DNA of 64,000 nt from an uncultured Angelakisella sp. (GTDB taxonomy: Bacteria > Bacillota > Clostridia > Oscillospirales > Ruminococcaceae), in contig CAKSYU010000006.1 in assembly GCA_934524965.1 (NCBI GenBank), positions 6,323 through 70,322 on the forward strand, in the 5' to 3' direction. Both the position numbers and the translations under genes were made by a program. Below the pieces are notes generated by a model. The model did no database searches. It was not told where the DNA came from and saw nothing but the letters and a program-made list of their open reading frames with translations. Below, one piece after another: positions 35,105 through 44,075 of the stretch. Position 1 is the first letter of the stretch. Every line of letters begins with the position of its first letter.

Positions 35105-36424
35105 TCATCTGACAAAGCTCTCGTAAAGCACACGCACCGTTTTTTCAAAGTCGGCATTATCCACGCCCACGATGATATTCAGCTCCTCCGGTCCCTGACT
35201 GATCATGCGGATACTGATACCGTTTTCGCCCAGCGCCGCGAAGATCTTGCCGGAAATGCCGGGGCGGAACGCCATCTTACGACCGACCGCCGCCACGATG
35301 GAGATATTCTCCGCCACCTGTAATTTATCGGGGCGGAACTCCTTTTGCAGCTCGCCCAAGATGGAATAAAGGCAGGAGGCGGCTTTGCCGCTTTGCACCA
35401 CCAGCGAGACGCTGTCGATGCCGGAGGGGGTGTACTCTACATTCAGATTATGCCGCTCAAAGACCTCCAATACCCGACGGAGACTGCCGATGGAGGAGGA
35501 CAGACCGTTTTTTGCCATGGTGATGATGGAAAAATTGCGGCGTCCGGCGATGCCGGTAATAAAGCGGTTCTTTTCGCTTTCCAACTCGTCCTCGAAGTGC
35601 TCCCGAATGAGGGTGCCGGGGTGATCGGGGTCATTGGTATTGCGGATATTGAGCGGGATATCCGCCTGACGGACGGGGAAAACGCTGGCTTCGTGCAGCA
35701 CCTGCGCGCCCATATAGCTGAGCTCCCGCAGCTCGTTATAGGTAATGCGTTCGATGGGGCGGGGATTTTCCACGATGCGGGGATCCGCCATGAGGATACC
35801 GGAAACATCGGTCCAGTTTTCGTACACATCGGCGCCGAGCGCCGCTGCCGCCAGCGCGCCGGTGACATCGCTGCCGCCCCGACTGAGCACCCGAATGTGC
35901 CCATCCGGCATGACGCCGTAGAACCCCGGAATGACGACGCTGCGATCCTCCGCGATGCGGCGGAGCGCTTCGTAGGAATGTTCCCGATCGATCTGACCAT
36001 CAAAGGTGAATTGCAGCCAGTCGGCGGCATCGAGGAAATCGAAGCCGAGGTATTCCGCCATGAGGCGGGCGGCAAAGTATTCGCCGCGGGAGACCAGTTC
36101 ATCCTGACTGATGCCCTGCTGCATTTTTTCGTATAAAGCGGCAAGCTCCGCATCGACGGGGAGGGTCAGACCGCAATCGGCGGCAATGGAGCGGTAGCGC
36201 TCCGCCACCATGCCGAACACGCCCTCGGCGCTGACGCCGTACTGAAGATGGGCATAGCAGAGGTAGAGAAGATCGGTGATCTTATGATCGCCGGAAAAGC
36301 GCTTACCGGGAGCGGAAACGACCACGACCCGACGGGACGGCTCCGCCTGAACGATCTGACGGACTTTTTCGAACTGAGCGGCATCCGCCAGAGAGGAGCC
36401 GCCGAATTTAACGACCTTGAACAT
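35105..36424 (-). CDS. lysC: Aspartate kinase
   Basis: A 439-residue monofunctional aspartokinase. The N-terminus FKVVKFGGSSLADA carries the catalytic Lys6 and Gly-Gly loop. A kinase-domain SRGGSDVTGALAAAALGADVYENWTDVSG stretch follows. Two C-terminal ACT repeats are visible: the first around IITMAKNGLSSSIGSLRRVLEVFERHNLNVEYTPSGIDS, the second at ISIVAAVGRKMAFRPGISGKIFAALGENGISIRMISQG. They predict feedback control by lysine or threonine. Adjacency to hom and thr genes suggests the threonine branch. It is 20 bp downstream of hom. Confidence 0.95.
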   Translation of the reverse strand: MFKVVKFGGSSLADAAQFEKVRQIVQAEPSRRVVVVSAPGKRFSGDHKITDLLYLCYAHLQYGVSAEGVFGMVAERYRSIAADCGLTLPVDAELAALYEKMQQGISQDELVSRGEYFAARLMAEYLGFDFLDAADWLQFTFDGQIDREHSYEALRRIAEDRSVVIPGFYGVMPDGHIRVLSRGGSDVTGALAAAALGADVYENWTDVSGILMADPRIVENPRPIERITYNELRELSYMGAQVLHEASVFPVRQADIPLNIRNTNDPDHPGTLIREHFEDELESEKNRFITGIAGRRNFSIITMAKNGLSSSIGSLRRVLEVFERHNLNVEYTPSGIDSVSLVVQSGKAASCLYSILGELQKEFRPDKLQVAENISIVAAVGRKMAFRPGISGKIFAALGENGISIRMISQGPEELNIIVGVDNADFEKTVRVLYESFVR

Positions 36425-36444
36425 ATCGCAAGAATTCCTTTCCT

Positions 36445-37590
36445 TTAGCCCTGCAGCGCGGCGAAGAAGATGCCGGGATCATTGCGACGGGCTTCCACAT
36501 ACCACGAGTGCATCTGTGCCGGTGAGACGGGACGGGTAAGCACGCCGTTGCCCCAGCGCTTTTCCACGCAGCCATCCATGAACCAGGTATCGACGATGTA
36601 GCGGACATAGTAACGGCGTTCCTCGCACATATTGTTGGAGGGCATCGGCTGGGCGGTCTGCGTATAGAAGCCCTGCTTTTTCTCACAGAGATCGAGGAGA
36701 TCCTGCACGACGGCGGCAGCGGTGGGCAGACGACCCGCGCCCTCGCCGAAGAAGCTTTGCCGACCGGCGTATTCCGAGACGGCGGTGATGAGATTGTAGT
36801 TGGCAGGCACGGCGGCTTCCAGCGTTTCCGCCTTGAAAAGGGTGGGTTCCACAACGGCGAGAACGGCACCCTCGGCAACCCGCTTGGCGGTGGCGTACAG
36901 CTTGCAGACATAGCCCATCTCATTGAAGCCGGCGATGTCCTCCCGCGTGACGCCGGCGATGCCTGCCGCCGGAACCTGCTGCTCGGTGAGGCTGGTATCA
37001 AAGGCGATGTTGGCGCTGAGCAGGAGCTTGCGCTGGACATCGAGCCCCTCGATATCGGCGGTGGGGTCGGCCTCGGCATAGCCGAAGCTCTGCGCGTCGC
37101 GGAGGACGCTTTCGTAATCGTAGCCCTTTTTGTGCATCATGCTGAGGATATAGTTGGTGGTGCCGTTCATGATGCCGCAGACCTCATTGACGGCGCCGAT
37201 GCGCTTGAGCCGCTGCAGATTGGGCAGCCACGGGATACCGCCGCCGACCGCGGCGGAGGAGCGGAAGCCCACGCCGGTCTCCCACGCGAGGGCAGTCAGC
37301 TCATCATAACGGGCGGCAAGAAGCTGCTTATTGGCGGTGACGATATTTTTGCCGGCGCGCATGGCAGCGGTGATGTAATCGAACGCGGGCTCCAGACCAC
37401 CCATGACCTCCACGACGGTATCCACCTCGCCGTCCTCCAGAATGACGGAAAAATCGGTGACGGAAACGGCGCCCAGCTCCGCGATGGGGGCTTTATCCAG
37501 TACATATTTAACGGTGATATCGGGGCGGTCTTTTAGAAGCTGGTACACGCCGCCGCCGACGGTGCCGTGACCGAGGATCGCTACATTCAT
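36445..37590 (-). CDS. hom: Homoserine dehydrogenase
   Basis: About 381 residues. The nucleotide-binding start is VAILGHGTVGGGVYQLL. TANKQLLA, AVGGGIPWLPNLQRL and GIMNGTTNYILSMM with EADPTADIEGLDVQRKL, the substrate and catalytic Asp/Lys region, are all present. The C-terminus keeps only a shortened ACT-like stretch (RRYYVRYIVD) and ends soon after it; many Firmicute Hom proteins are 40-50 residues longer with a full ACT domain, so allosteric threonine control may be reduced. The ATG at 37590 was preferred over one three codons upstream that abuts the GGAGG. It is first in the leftward threonine unit. Confidence 0.94.
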   Translation of the reverse strand: MNVAILGHGTVGGGVYQLLKDRPDITVKYVLDKAPIAELGAVSVTDFSVILEDGEVDTVVEVMGGLEPAFDYITAAMRAGKNIVTANKQLLAARYDELTALAWETGVGFRSSAAVGGGIPWLPNLQRLKRIGAVNEVCGIMNGTTNYILSMMHKKGYDYESVLRDAQSFGYAEADPTADIEGLDVQRKLLLSANIAFDTSLTEQQVPAAGIAGVTREDIAGFNEMGYVCKLYATAKRVAEGAVLAVVEPTLFKAETLEAAVPANYNLITAVSEYAGRQSFFGEGAGRLPTAAAVVQDLLDLCEKKQGFYTQTAQPMPSNNMCEERRYYVRYIVDTWFMDGCVEKRWGNGVLTRPVSPAQMHSWYVEARRNDPGIFFAALQG

Positions 37591-37621
37591 TCTATCCATT
37601 CCTCCTGTAAAGGTGTCGTTT

Positions 37622-37643
37622 GGAGAAACACGATTGTTTCTCC
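37622..37643. promoter_or_regulatory. Perfect inverted repeat in hom leader
   Basis: GGAGAAACA (37622-37630), four bases, TGTTTCTCC (37635-37643). It lies in the 5' untranslated region of hom, between the -10 and the ribosome site. It could be an operator or an RNA hairpin; no T-run follows directly, so an attenuator is less likely. Confidence 0.5.
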
Positions 37644-37654
37644 GTAAAAAGCAC

Positions 37655-37683
37655 TTGTTTTTCGTCCGGAAACAGTATATCAT
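37655..37683 (+). promoter_or_regulatory. Promoter for thrC-thrB
   Basis: TTGTTT (37655-37660), 17 bp, TATCAT (37678-37683), with the thrC start 75 bp downstream. Its -10 overlaps that of the leftward hom promoter by two bases. Confidence 0.55.
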
Positions 37684-37702
37684 AGGAAGCAGTCAAAAAC
37701 AA
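37674..37702 (-). promoter_or_regulatory. Promoter for hom-lysC-asd
   Basis: On the minus strand TTGTTT (37697-37702), 17 bp, TATACT (37674-37679). The -35 hexamers of this and the facing thrC promoter lie in the arms of an inverted repeat CTTGTTTTT/AAAAACAAG (37654-37662 and 37695-37703), so RNA polymerase can probably occupy only one at a time. Confidence 0.6.
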
Positions 37703-37757
37703 GCCTTGCGGCGTGTTCTTTGTCCGATTTCCACGAAAGAGAGAAGGAGACCCCTTG

Positions 37758-39212
37758 ATGCAATATAACAGTACCCGTGACCATAAGCTGACCGCCAGCC
37801 CCGCAGAGGCGGTACTGCGCGGCATAGCGCCCGACGGCGGGCTGTACCTGTGTGACCCTGCCGCCCTGCCGCTGGACCCCGCCGAGATGCTGCAAAAGGA
37901 CTTTGCGGGCATGGCGGAGGCGGTGCTGGGGCGGCTGCTGCCCGACTACCCTGCCGGGCTGCTGCGCCCGATGATAACGGCAGCTTACGGGAAATTTAAC
38001 ACCCCTGAGGTGACGCCGCTGGTGCAGGCGGGCGGATACGGCGTGCTGGAGCTGTTCCACGGTCCGACCTGTGCCTTCAAAGACGTGGCGCTCTCGCTGC
38101 TGCCGTATCTTATCACCGGCGCGAAAAAGCTGCTGAATGATAAGACCGAGACGGTGATCCTGACCGCGACGAGCGGCGACACCGGCAAGGCGGCGCTGGA
38201 GGGCTTCTGCGATGTGGATGGCACCTCCATCGTGGTATTTTACCCCAAGGACGGCGTGAGCAAAATACAGGAGCGGCAGATGGTGACGCAGCGCGGAAAA
38301 AACACCCGCGTGGCGGCGGTGCGCGGCAACTTTGACGACGCGCAGACCGGTGTGAAGCACATCTTTGCCGAGGTGAAGCCGACCGGAAAGGCGGCGCTTT
38401 CCAGCGCGAATTCCATCAATATCGGGCGGCTGGCGCCGCAGATCATCTACTACTGGCACGCATGGGCAGCACTGTGCCGCGCGGGGAAAATAAGCCCGAC
38501 CGAGCCGGTGAATTTCTCGGTGCCGACGGGGAACTTCGGGGATATTCTGGCGGGATACTTTGCGAAGTGCATGGGGCTGCCGGTGGGCAAGCTGCTGTGC
38601 GCGAGCAACGCCAATAATGTACTGACCGAGTTCCTGACGACGGGACGCTATGACCGGCAGAGACCCTTCTATAAGACCACCTCCCCCTCGATGGATATTC
38701 TGGTCTCCAGCAATCTGGAGCGGCTGTTATATCTGGCGAGCGGCGGCGATGCCGAGATGGTGGCGGAGAAGATGCGGGAGCTGAACGGGCAGGGGTGGTA
38801 CCGGATCAGCGAGCCGCTGCTGAAAAAGATACAGGAGACCTTCCTGTGCGGGTGCTGTGACGACGCGATGACCGCCGAGACGATAAAGACGGTGTGGGAA
38901 CGGGACAACTACCTGCTTGACCCGCACACGGCGGTGGCATGGGCGGTGGCGGAGCAGCACAAGACCGGACTTTGCGGACAGACGGTGGTGCTGAGCACCG
39001 CTTCGCCGTATAAATTTGCGCCGGCGGTACTGGCGGCGCTGGGGAAAGCGGTGCCGGAGGACGCCTTTGACGCGATGGACGAGCTGCAGGCGCTGACCGG
39101 CGTGCCGGTGCCCGCCCCCTTAGCGGAGCTGAAAACGCTGCCGGTGCTGCACCGGGACTGCATAGAAATAAGCGAAATGGCGGACTATGTGCGCCGTGAG
39201 ATGGAGGGCTGA
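37758..39212 (+). CDS. thrC: Threonine synthase
   Basis: A 484-residue pyridoxal-phosphate enzyme converting O-phosphohomoserine to threonine. The N-terminal region YNSTRD and GIAPDGGLYL is typical of the long ThrC class. The cofactor Lys108 lies in GPTCAFKDVALSLLPYL, and LTATSGDTGKAALEGFCDVDG and FSVPTGNFGDILAGYFAKCMGLPVG are the phosphate-binding segments. GAAGGAGA precedes the ATG. The thrB start lies just two bases past its stop (TGA-G-ATG), so translation is coupled. Confidence 0.97.
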   Translation: MQYNSTRDHKLTASPAEAVLRGIAPDGGLYLCDPAALPLDPAEMLQKDFAGMAEAVLGRLLPDYPAGLLRPMITAAYGKFNTPEVTPLVQAGGYGVLELFHGPTCAFKDVALSLLPYLITGAKKLLNDKTETVILTATSGDTGKAALEGFCDVDGTSIVVFYPKDGVSKIQERQMVTQRGKNTRVAAVRGNFDDAQTGVKHIFAEVKPTGKAALSSANSINIGRLAPQIIYYWHAWAALCRAGKISPTEPVNFSVPTGNFGDILAGYFAKCMGLPVGKLLCASNANNVLTEFLTTGRYDRQRPFYKTTSPSMDILVSSNLERLLYLASGGDAEMVAEKMRELNGQGWYRISEPLLKKIQETFLCGCCDDAMTAETIKTVWERDNYLLDPHTAVAWAVAEQHKTGLCGQTVVLSTASPYKFAPAVLAALGKAVPEDAFDAMDELQALTGVPVPAPLAELKTLPVLHRDCIEISEMADYVRREMEG

Positions 39213-39213
39213 G

Positions 39214-40098
39214 ATGAAGAAGATCACCGTGCGGGTGCCTGCCACGACCGCCAATATCGGTCCGGGCTTTGACAGCATGGGCTGCGCGCTGGCGCTGTAT
39301 GACCGCTTGACCTGCGAGGTGCTGCCCGCGGGCGAGCTGCGCATTACCGGCTGCCCCGCGGAGTACCGAAACGAGGAAAACCTTGCCGTGCGGGGCTACC
39401 GTGCCGTACTGAAGCGGCTGGGACTGCCCGACGAGGGACTGGCGCTGGACATTGCAGCCGAGATACCGGTATGCCGTGGGCTGGGCAGCAGCGCCGCGAT
39501 GATCGCCGGAGGAGCGGCGGCGGCAAACCTTTTACACGGGGCTGTCCTCTCCCCTGACGAGCTGCTGGAGATAACGAATGAGATAGAGGGGCACCCCGAT
39601 AATCTGGCGCCTGCCATATACGGCGGGCTGACGGCGAGCCTTGTGGAGGACGGCGTGCCCCGCACGGTGCGGCTGCCGCTTTCCCCCGCGCTGCGCTGGG
39701 TGGCGGCAGTACCGGACTTTGAACTGAGCACCCATCTGGCGCGCAGCGTGCTGCCGGAGCAGGTAGCCTTTACTGATGCCGTCTATAATGCCTCCCATGC
39801 AGCGGTACTGGCGGGAGCGCTGGGCAGCGGTGACCGAGAGCTGATTGCCATGGCGCTGCGCGACCGGCTGCACCAGCCCTATCGGGAAAGCCTGATCCCC
39901 GAATACGGCAGAGTAAAGCAAGCCGCGGAGCAATGCGGGGCGATCGCCTTCTGCATCAGCGGGGCGGGCCCCACACTGCTGGCGCTGACCGATGAAGCGG
40001 GCTTTGCCGCGCGGTTTGCCGAGGCGTGCCAAGGCTTTGAACACCGCTGGCAGGTGATGGAGCTGGCGGTGGATACCGAGGGGATCGCAGCGGAGTGA
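39214..40098 (+). CDS. thrB: Homoserine kinase
   Basis: A 294-residue GHMP kinase making O-phosphohomoserine, the substrate of ThrC. The N-terminus VRVPATTANIGPGFDSMGCALALYD and the ATP loop PVCRGLGSSAAMIAGGAAAANLL are diagnostic, and GHPDNLAPAIYGGL and FCISGAGPTLLAL complete the family pattern. It follows thrC with one intervening base. Downstream are a branched palindrome and a strong terminator, so the rightward operon is thrC-thrB only. Confidence 0.97.
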   Translation: MKKITVRVPATTANIGPGFDSMGCALALYDRLTCEVLPAGELRITGCPAEYRNEENLAVRGYRAVLKRLGLPDEGLALDIAAEIPVCRGLGSSAAMIAGGAAAANLLHGAVLSPDELLEITNEIEGHPDNLAPAIYGGLTASLVEDGVPRTVRLPLSPALRWVAAVPDFELSTHLARSVLPEQVAFTDAVYNASHAAVLAGALGSGDRELIAMALRDRLHQPYRESLIPEYGRVKQAAEQCGAIAFCISGAGPTLLALTDEAGFAARFAEACQGFEHRWQVMELAVDTEGIAAE

Positions 40099-40104
40099 AA
40101 GTAA

Positions 40105-40225
40105 GGCGGCGAGGAAAAATCGGGAGGCGGCAAGGAGCCGCCGAAAACAGGCTGGCGCCCGACAAAAGGCGGGCTGGCGCCTGTTGAGGAGAGCGACACA
40201 GCCGGAACCGATTTTTGCCGCCGCC
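40105..40225. repeat. Branched palindrome downstream of thrB
   Basis: An outer near-perfect stem, GGCGGCGAGGAAAAATCGG (40105-40123) with CCGATTTTTGCCGCCGCC (40208-40225), encloses a GGCGGC/GCCGCC hairpin (40126-40142) and a longer hairpin AACAGGC/GCCTGTT with inner GCCCG/CGGGC (40146-40185). The second hairpin contains two copies of GGCTGGCGCC. It is non-coding, starts seven bases after the thrB stop, and resembles in plan the array at 23380. Confidence 0.65.
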
Positions 40226-40244
40226 GGAATGAGACAGGAAAACA

Positions 40245-40290
40245 GAAAAGCGGCTCCCTGCCCTGTGACGGGTAAGGAGCCGTTTTTTTC
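40245..40290. terminator. Strong terminator between thrB and GPH transporter gene
   Basis: CGGCTCC (40251-40257) pairs with GGAGCCG (40276-40282), extended by CCC/GGG, followed by seven T residues on the plus strand. On the minus strand the stem is followed by CTTTTCTGTTTT, so it serves both converging operons. Confidence 0.85.
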
Positions 40291-40293
40291 TGT

Positions 40294-41715
40294 TTATTCC
40301 CTGGTGATCTCTACTTCGACCGTTTCGGTCACTTCGACGACCTCCGCCGGTTCGGCGTGAAGCTCGCCGCGCGCCCGCAGATCGCTGATGATGCGGTCGT
40401 ACATTTCTTTATTGATCTTAAATTTAGCACGATAGATAATATAGCCTGCCAAAATAAAGATTACAGGCAGAACGATCATCATGAGCTTGACAGTGAGCTG
40501 ACCACCTGCGGAGATGCTTTCGGCAGCGGTTTCGCCAACCTTAATGCCCGACCAAACCAGCATAAGGCTGGTGATGCCCATAGAAACGGCGCCGCCGATC
40601 TTATTGATGAGGGGCTGCACCGAGAGGGTGATACTCTCGCTGCGCTTGCCGTTCTTCCACTGACCGTACTCGATGGTATCCTCGAGGAACATGAGCATGA
40701 GCAGCTGAATGAACGCCTGACCGATAAAGATGAACAAAGCGCCTACGGCGATGAGGATAATGCTGACCTCGGCAAAGAAGAAGATGGCATAGCCGACCAT
40801 GACAAGGACGGTGGCGAGCAGATACAGCTTTTCGCGCGGCATGCACTTGGAGAAGGACTGGAAGATGACCAGCGCCAGCAGCTGCGCCACGCCGACGACC
40901 GCCGCCAGCACCGCGTACATATCCTTATTGCCATAGACATACTGCATATAGTAGATCGCCATGGTGGTGGTGCTCATGTAGCCGATATTGAAAAGCGACA
41001 TGGCAAGGGTCGTCCAGAGGAGCTGATCGTTTTTGGTGAGGACTTCCCACATACCGCGCAGGGTGGTCTTTTCCTCCTCGCGGCGGAACATATCCTTGCG
41101 CTCCTTGACGCCGAACAGCGTAAAGAGCTGGAACAGCAGCATGAGAATGGTGACGGCGAGCGCCACGGTGAACCATGCCTTGGGCGTATTGCCCATGCCG
41201 GAGGTGATGGGCTCCCAGCCGACCATGATGGAGAACATACCGATATTGGCGCAGATACGGGCGAAAGCGCCCATCTTTTCACGGGTCTTTTGCTCCACTG
41301 AAAGGGAGGGCAGCATAGACCAGTAGGCGATATCATTCAAGCCGTAGAAGATATCCCACAGGATATAGGCAATGGCGAATACCGCGACAAACCAGTAATC
41401 CCGCAGACCGAAATCGGCAAAAAGGACCAGGTAGCAGGCGCCGCCCGCCAAGGCGCCCAGCGCCATCGGAGGCTTAAAGCGTCCGTGGCGGGAGCGGGTG
41501 TTATCCACCAAAAGCCCCATAAGCGGGTCGTTGAGGGCATCGAACACGCGCAGCACGGTAAAGACCATGCTGGTGGCGACGAATACGCCCAGCGGCAGGC
41601 TGAGGACATTGGAAAGGTAGTAGATGAGAGCATTGGCTTCAAAGGCGTAGAACATATCCCGCCCGATGGTGCCAAGCCCGAAGAAAACCATATTTCTTCT
41701 GTCAAGTTTGTTCAT
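40294..41715 (-). CDS. GPH-family (MelB-type) sugar:cation symporter
   Basis: A 473-residue transporter of the glycoside-pentoside-hexuronide family with 12 hydrophobic segments. FGLGTIGRDMFYAFEANALIYYLS at the start and the loop RVFDALNDPLMGLLVDNTRSRHGRFKP are the GPH/MelB signature. The C-terminal tail is rich in Glu, Val and Thr. Its ATG overlaps the GH36 stop (ATGA), so it is the last gene of the glycosidase operon. With an alpha-galactosidase and an alpha-glucosidase beside it, melibiose-, raffinose- or isomaltose-like oligosaccharides are plausible substrates, by inference. Confidence 0.92.
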   Translation of the reverse strand: MNKLDRRNMVFFGLGTIGRDMFYAFEANALIYYLSNVLSLPLGVFVATSMVFTVLRVFDALNDPLMGLLVDNTRSRHGRFKPPMALGALAGGACYLVLFADFGLRDYWFVAVFAIAYILWDIFYGLNDIAYWSMLPSLSVEQKTREKMGAFARICANIGMFSIMVGWEPITSGMGNTPKAWFTVALAVTILMLLFQLFTLFGVKERKDMFRREEEKTTLRGMWEVLTKNDQLLWTTLAMSLFNIGYMSTTTMAIYYMQYVYGNKDMYAVLAAVVGVAQLLALVIFQSFSKCMPREKLYLLATVLVMVGYAIFFFAEVSIILIAVGALFIFIGQAFIQLLMLMFLEDTIEYGQWKNGKRSESITLSVQPLINKIGGAVSMGITSLMLVWSGIKVGETAAESISAGGQLTVKLMMIVLPVIFILAGYIIYRAKFKINKEMYDRIISDLRARGELHAEPAEVVEVTETVEVEITRE

Positions 41716-44072
41716 TTGGTGTGATCCTCCTTATTTTCGCCGAGCTGTTCGACGAGATATAGCTGGGAACCGAAATCCCCCCAAAGGCGCAGTTCCTCGT
41801 GATAGCCGGTGCCGAGGAACTGATCGTTGAGCGGGATACCGGCGGCAAGCGCCGCGCCGGAAGCCACGGCGGTAAAGCTGCCATCGGGCAGAGCGTAGTG
41901 GCGGTTGACGGTGCGCAGCACCAGACCGTCGGCGGAGAGCTTGACCGGTGCGATGTGCTTGACCAAGCCCCCGAAGCGGGCGACCGCCACCTGCTGCGGC
42001 ACCGCCGTGACACGGTAGCGCGCCGTGGGCAGCAGCGCGGGAACGGTGAGATGATCCGCCGGAGGCGCCGCCGTACAGAGCCGCTGCGCCAGCAAGACGA
42101 CCGCCTGCTTTTTATCCGGTGCGACCGCCGCCCAGCTGACAAGCCCCTGACGGCGGATGGGGACACGGAAGAAATCGCCGTATTGCAGGGTGGGACGGTA
42201 TTGTTTGTACCATTCTATCTGCGCGGCGACCTGCTTTTTCTCCTGCGGGGAAAGCTCGCCCAGATCCAACTCGTACCCCAAAACGCCGAAAGCGGCGACA
42301 TTGAAGCGGGTGGAAAGGGGCGTCTGCCGCAGCGTCTGCTGGTGGGGCGACTGTGAAACATGGGCGCCCATGGTGCAGGGCGGGTAGAAATAGCTGAGTC
42401 CCTCCTGAATGGAAAGACGCTCGATGGGGTCGGTATCATCGCTCGACCAGATCTGCGGCGAATAACACAGCAGTCCGAGATCGAACCGGTTGCCGCCGGA
42501 GGAACAGGTCTCCAAGAGAATATGGGGGCGCGGGGTGAAGATGCGCTCCAGCACCTCGTAAAGCCCCAGCATATAGCGGTGGGGCAGCTCCCCGCCCGCC
42601 GTGACCGCGGAATAAAGGTCGCTCATGTGGCGGTTCATATCCCACTTGACATAGGTGATGGGGCTATGATCCAAAAGGTGCGTGATGTGGTGAACGATGT
42701 AGTCCCGCACCTCGGGTCGGGTAAGATCGAGCAGGAGCTGGTGGCGCCCCATGGAGGGCTGCCGCCCCGCCTGCCGCAGCGCCCATTCGGGGTGGGTGCG
42801 GTACAGGTCGCTATCGGGGTTGACCGCTTCCGGCTCGAACCACAGTCCGAAGCGCAGCCCCATGGCAGTGACCTTCTGCGCCAGCCCCTCGATGCCGCCG
42901 GGGAGCTTTTTGCGGTTGACGGTGTAATCGCCAAGCCCCGCGGTATCGCTGTTGCGCGCCCCGAACCAGCCGTCATCGAGGACGAACAGCTCGGCGCCGG
43001 CGGTCTTTGCCTGCTTTGCTAAGGTGAGGAGCTTTGATTCGGTAAAATCAAAGAAGTGCGCCTCCCAGTTATTGAGGAGAACGGGACGGGGCTTTTCCTT
43101 CCAATCCCCGCGCAGAATGTGCTGCCGTACAAAACGGTGGAAGTTGCCGCTGACGCCGTTGAAGCCCACACCGGAGACGGTCATGACCGCTTCCGGCGTG
43201 CGGAACATCTCACCCGCGGGGAGCCGCCAGCAGAAGCCCTGCGGCTGGATACCGGAGACGACACGGACAAAATCACGCGGGGAGCGCTCCACGGCGGTGT
43301 AATGGCTGCCGCTGTAAAGCAGATTGAAGCCGTAGGCAAGCCCGTGATCCTCCCCTGTTCCCTGCCGGTACAGCAGGACGCCCGCATTGTGGCGGTTGGA
43401 GGAGGAGCCGGTGGTGCTTTCGTTGACAAGGCAGCCGTACCGCACGGGGCGGGTGTGGCAATGCGTTTCGCTGATCCAGTCGCCGTCGAGGGTGAGCAGT
43501 TCGTACTCCTGCTGAGGGAGATCGATCTGCTGGCTCATCAGGCGGCGAATGGTAACGGGAACCGCCTCGTCATTATAAAGGACGGTGCGGCGGGTGATGG
43601 CATCTGCCGCGGGGAACACAGTGAAGATCAGCTCCAGCCGCAGGGCGAATTTCTTTTCTTTGAGAGAAAGCACCAGCGTTTCCGCCGCGCCGCTTTCATC
43701 GTAGGCGGCAGGCAGACCTACTGCGGGCAGTGTCCCCGCGCGGAGAGTGCTGCCCTCGTAGATAAAATCGGTGGTGAGGGTGCCGTCCGGCAGCTCCAGC
43801 TCGATGGCGGGAACGCGGAAATCACCCTTGCCCACCCCTGACCAAAGCAGCGGGATATTATCGAGGCAATAGGTGGGGGCTTCCTCGGTGTACATCACCT
43901 GACTGCCGTAGGGCATGGTGCGGCGTGCCGCCAGCGCGTCGGCATCTTCAATAGATACTGGTGCGCCGTAATGCAGCAGCTCGATGTGGCCGTACTTTGT
44001 CACGCGCAGCAGTAGGGCGGTATGTTCGGTGGAGAGGAGAAAGGTATTCCCCTGCCCTGTGATATATTTCAT
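41712..44072 (-). CDS. Alpha-galactosidase, GH36
   Basis: A 786-residue cytosolic glycosidase (no signal peptide) that removes terminal alpha-galactose from melibiose- or raffinose-type sugars. The N-terminal beta-supersandwich contains LLHYGAPV. The catalytic barrel contains LFVLDDGWFGARNSDTAGLGDY, the nucleophile Asp478 in YVKWDMNRHMSD and the acid/base Asp545 in WSSDDTD. LLETCSSGGNRFD is also a GH36 landmark. Length is slightly above the usual 730. It starts three bases after the GH13 stop and overlaps the transporter start. Confidence 0.94.
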   Translation of the reverse strand: MKYITGQGNTFLLSTEHTALLLRVTKYGHIELLHYGAPVSIEDADALAARRTMPYGSQVMYTEEAPTYCLDNIPLLWSGVGKGDFRVPAIELELPDGTLTTDFIYEGSTLRAGTLPAVGLPAAYDESGAAETLVLSLKEKKFALRLELIFTVFPAADAITRRTVLYNDEAVPVTIRRLMSQQIDLPQQEYELLTLDGDWISETHCHTRPVRYGCLVNESTTGSSSNRHNAGVLLYRQGTGEDHGLAYGFNLLYSGSHYTAVERSPRDFVRVVSGIQPQGFCWRLPAGEMFRTPEAVMTVSGVGFNGVSGNFHRFVRQHILRGDWKEKPRPVLLNNWEAHFFDFTESKLLTLAKQAKTAGAELFVLDDGWFGARNSDTAGLGDYTVNRKKLPGGIEGLAQKVTAMGLRFGLWFEPEAVNPDSDLYRTHPEWALRQAGRQPSMGRHQLLLDLTRPEVRDYIVHHITHLLDHSPITYVKWDMNRHMSDLYSAVTAGGELPHRYMLGLYEVLERIFTPRPHILLETCSSGGNRFDLGLLCYSPQIWSSDDTDPIERLSIQEGLSYFYPPCTMGAHVSQSPHQQTLRQTPLSTRFNVAAFGVLGYELDLGELSPQEKKQVAAQIEWYKQYRPTLQYGDFFRVPIRRQGLVSWAAVAPDKKQAVVLLAQRLCTAAPPADHLTVPALLPTARYRVTAVPQQVAVARFGGLVKHIAPVKLSADGLVLRTVNRHYALPDGSFTAVASGAALAAGIPLNDQFLGTGYHEELRLWGDFGSQLYLVEQLGENKEDHTK

Positions 44073-44075
44073 GGT

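Noticed and set aside
37591..37757. Threonine-specific leader-peptide attenuator or T-box upstream of hom/thrC
   Set aside because: No Thr-rich short frame, T-box sequence or terminator/antiterminator pair is visible. Overlapping promoters and an inverted repeat explain the region better.
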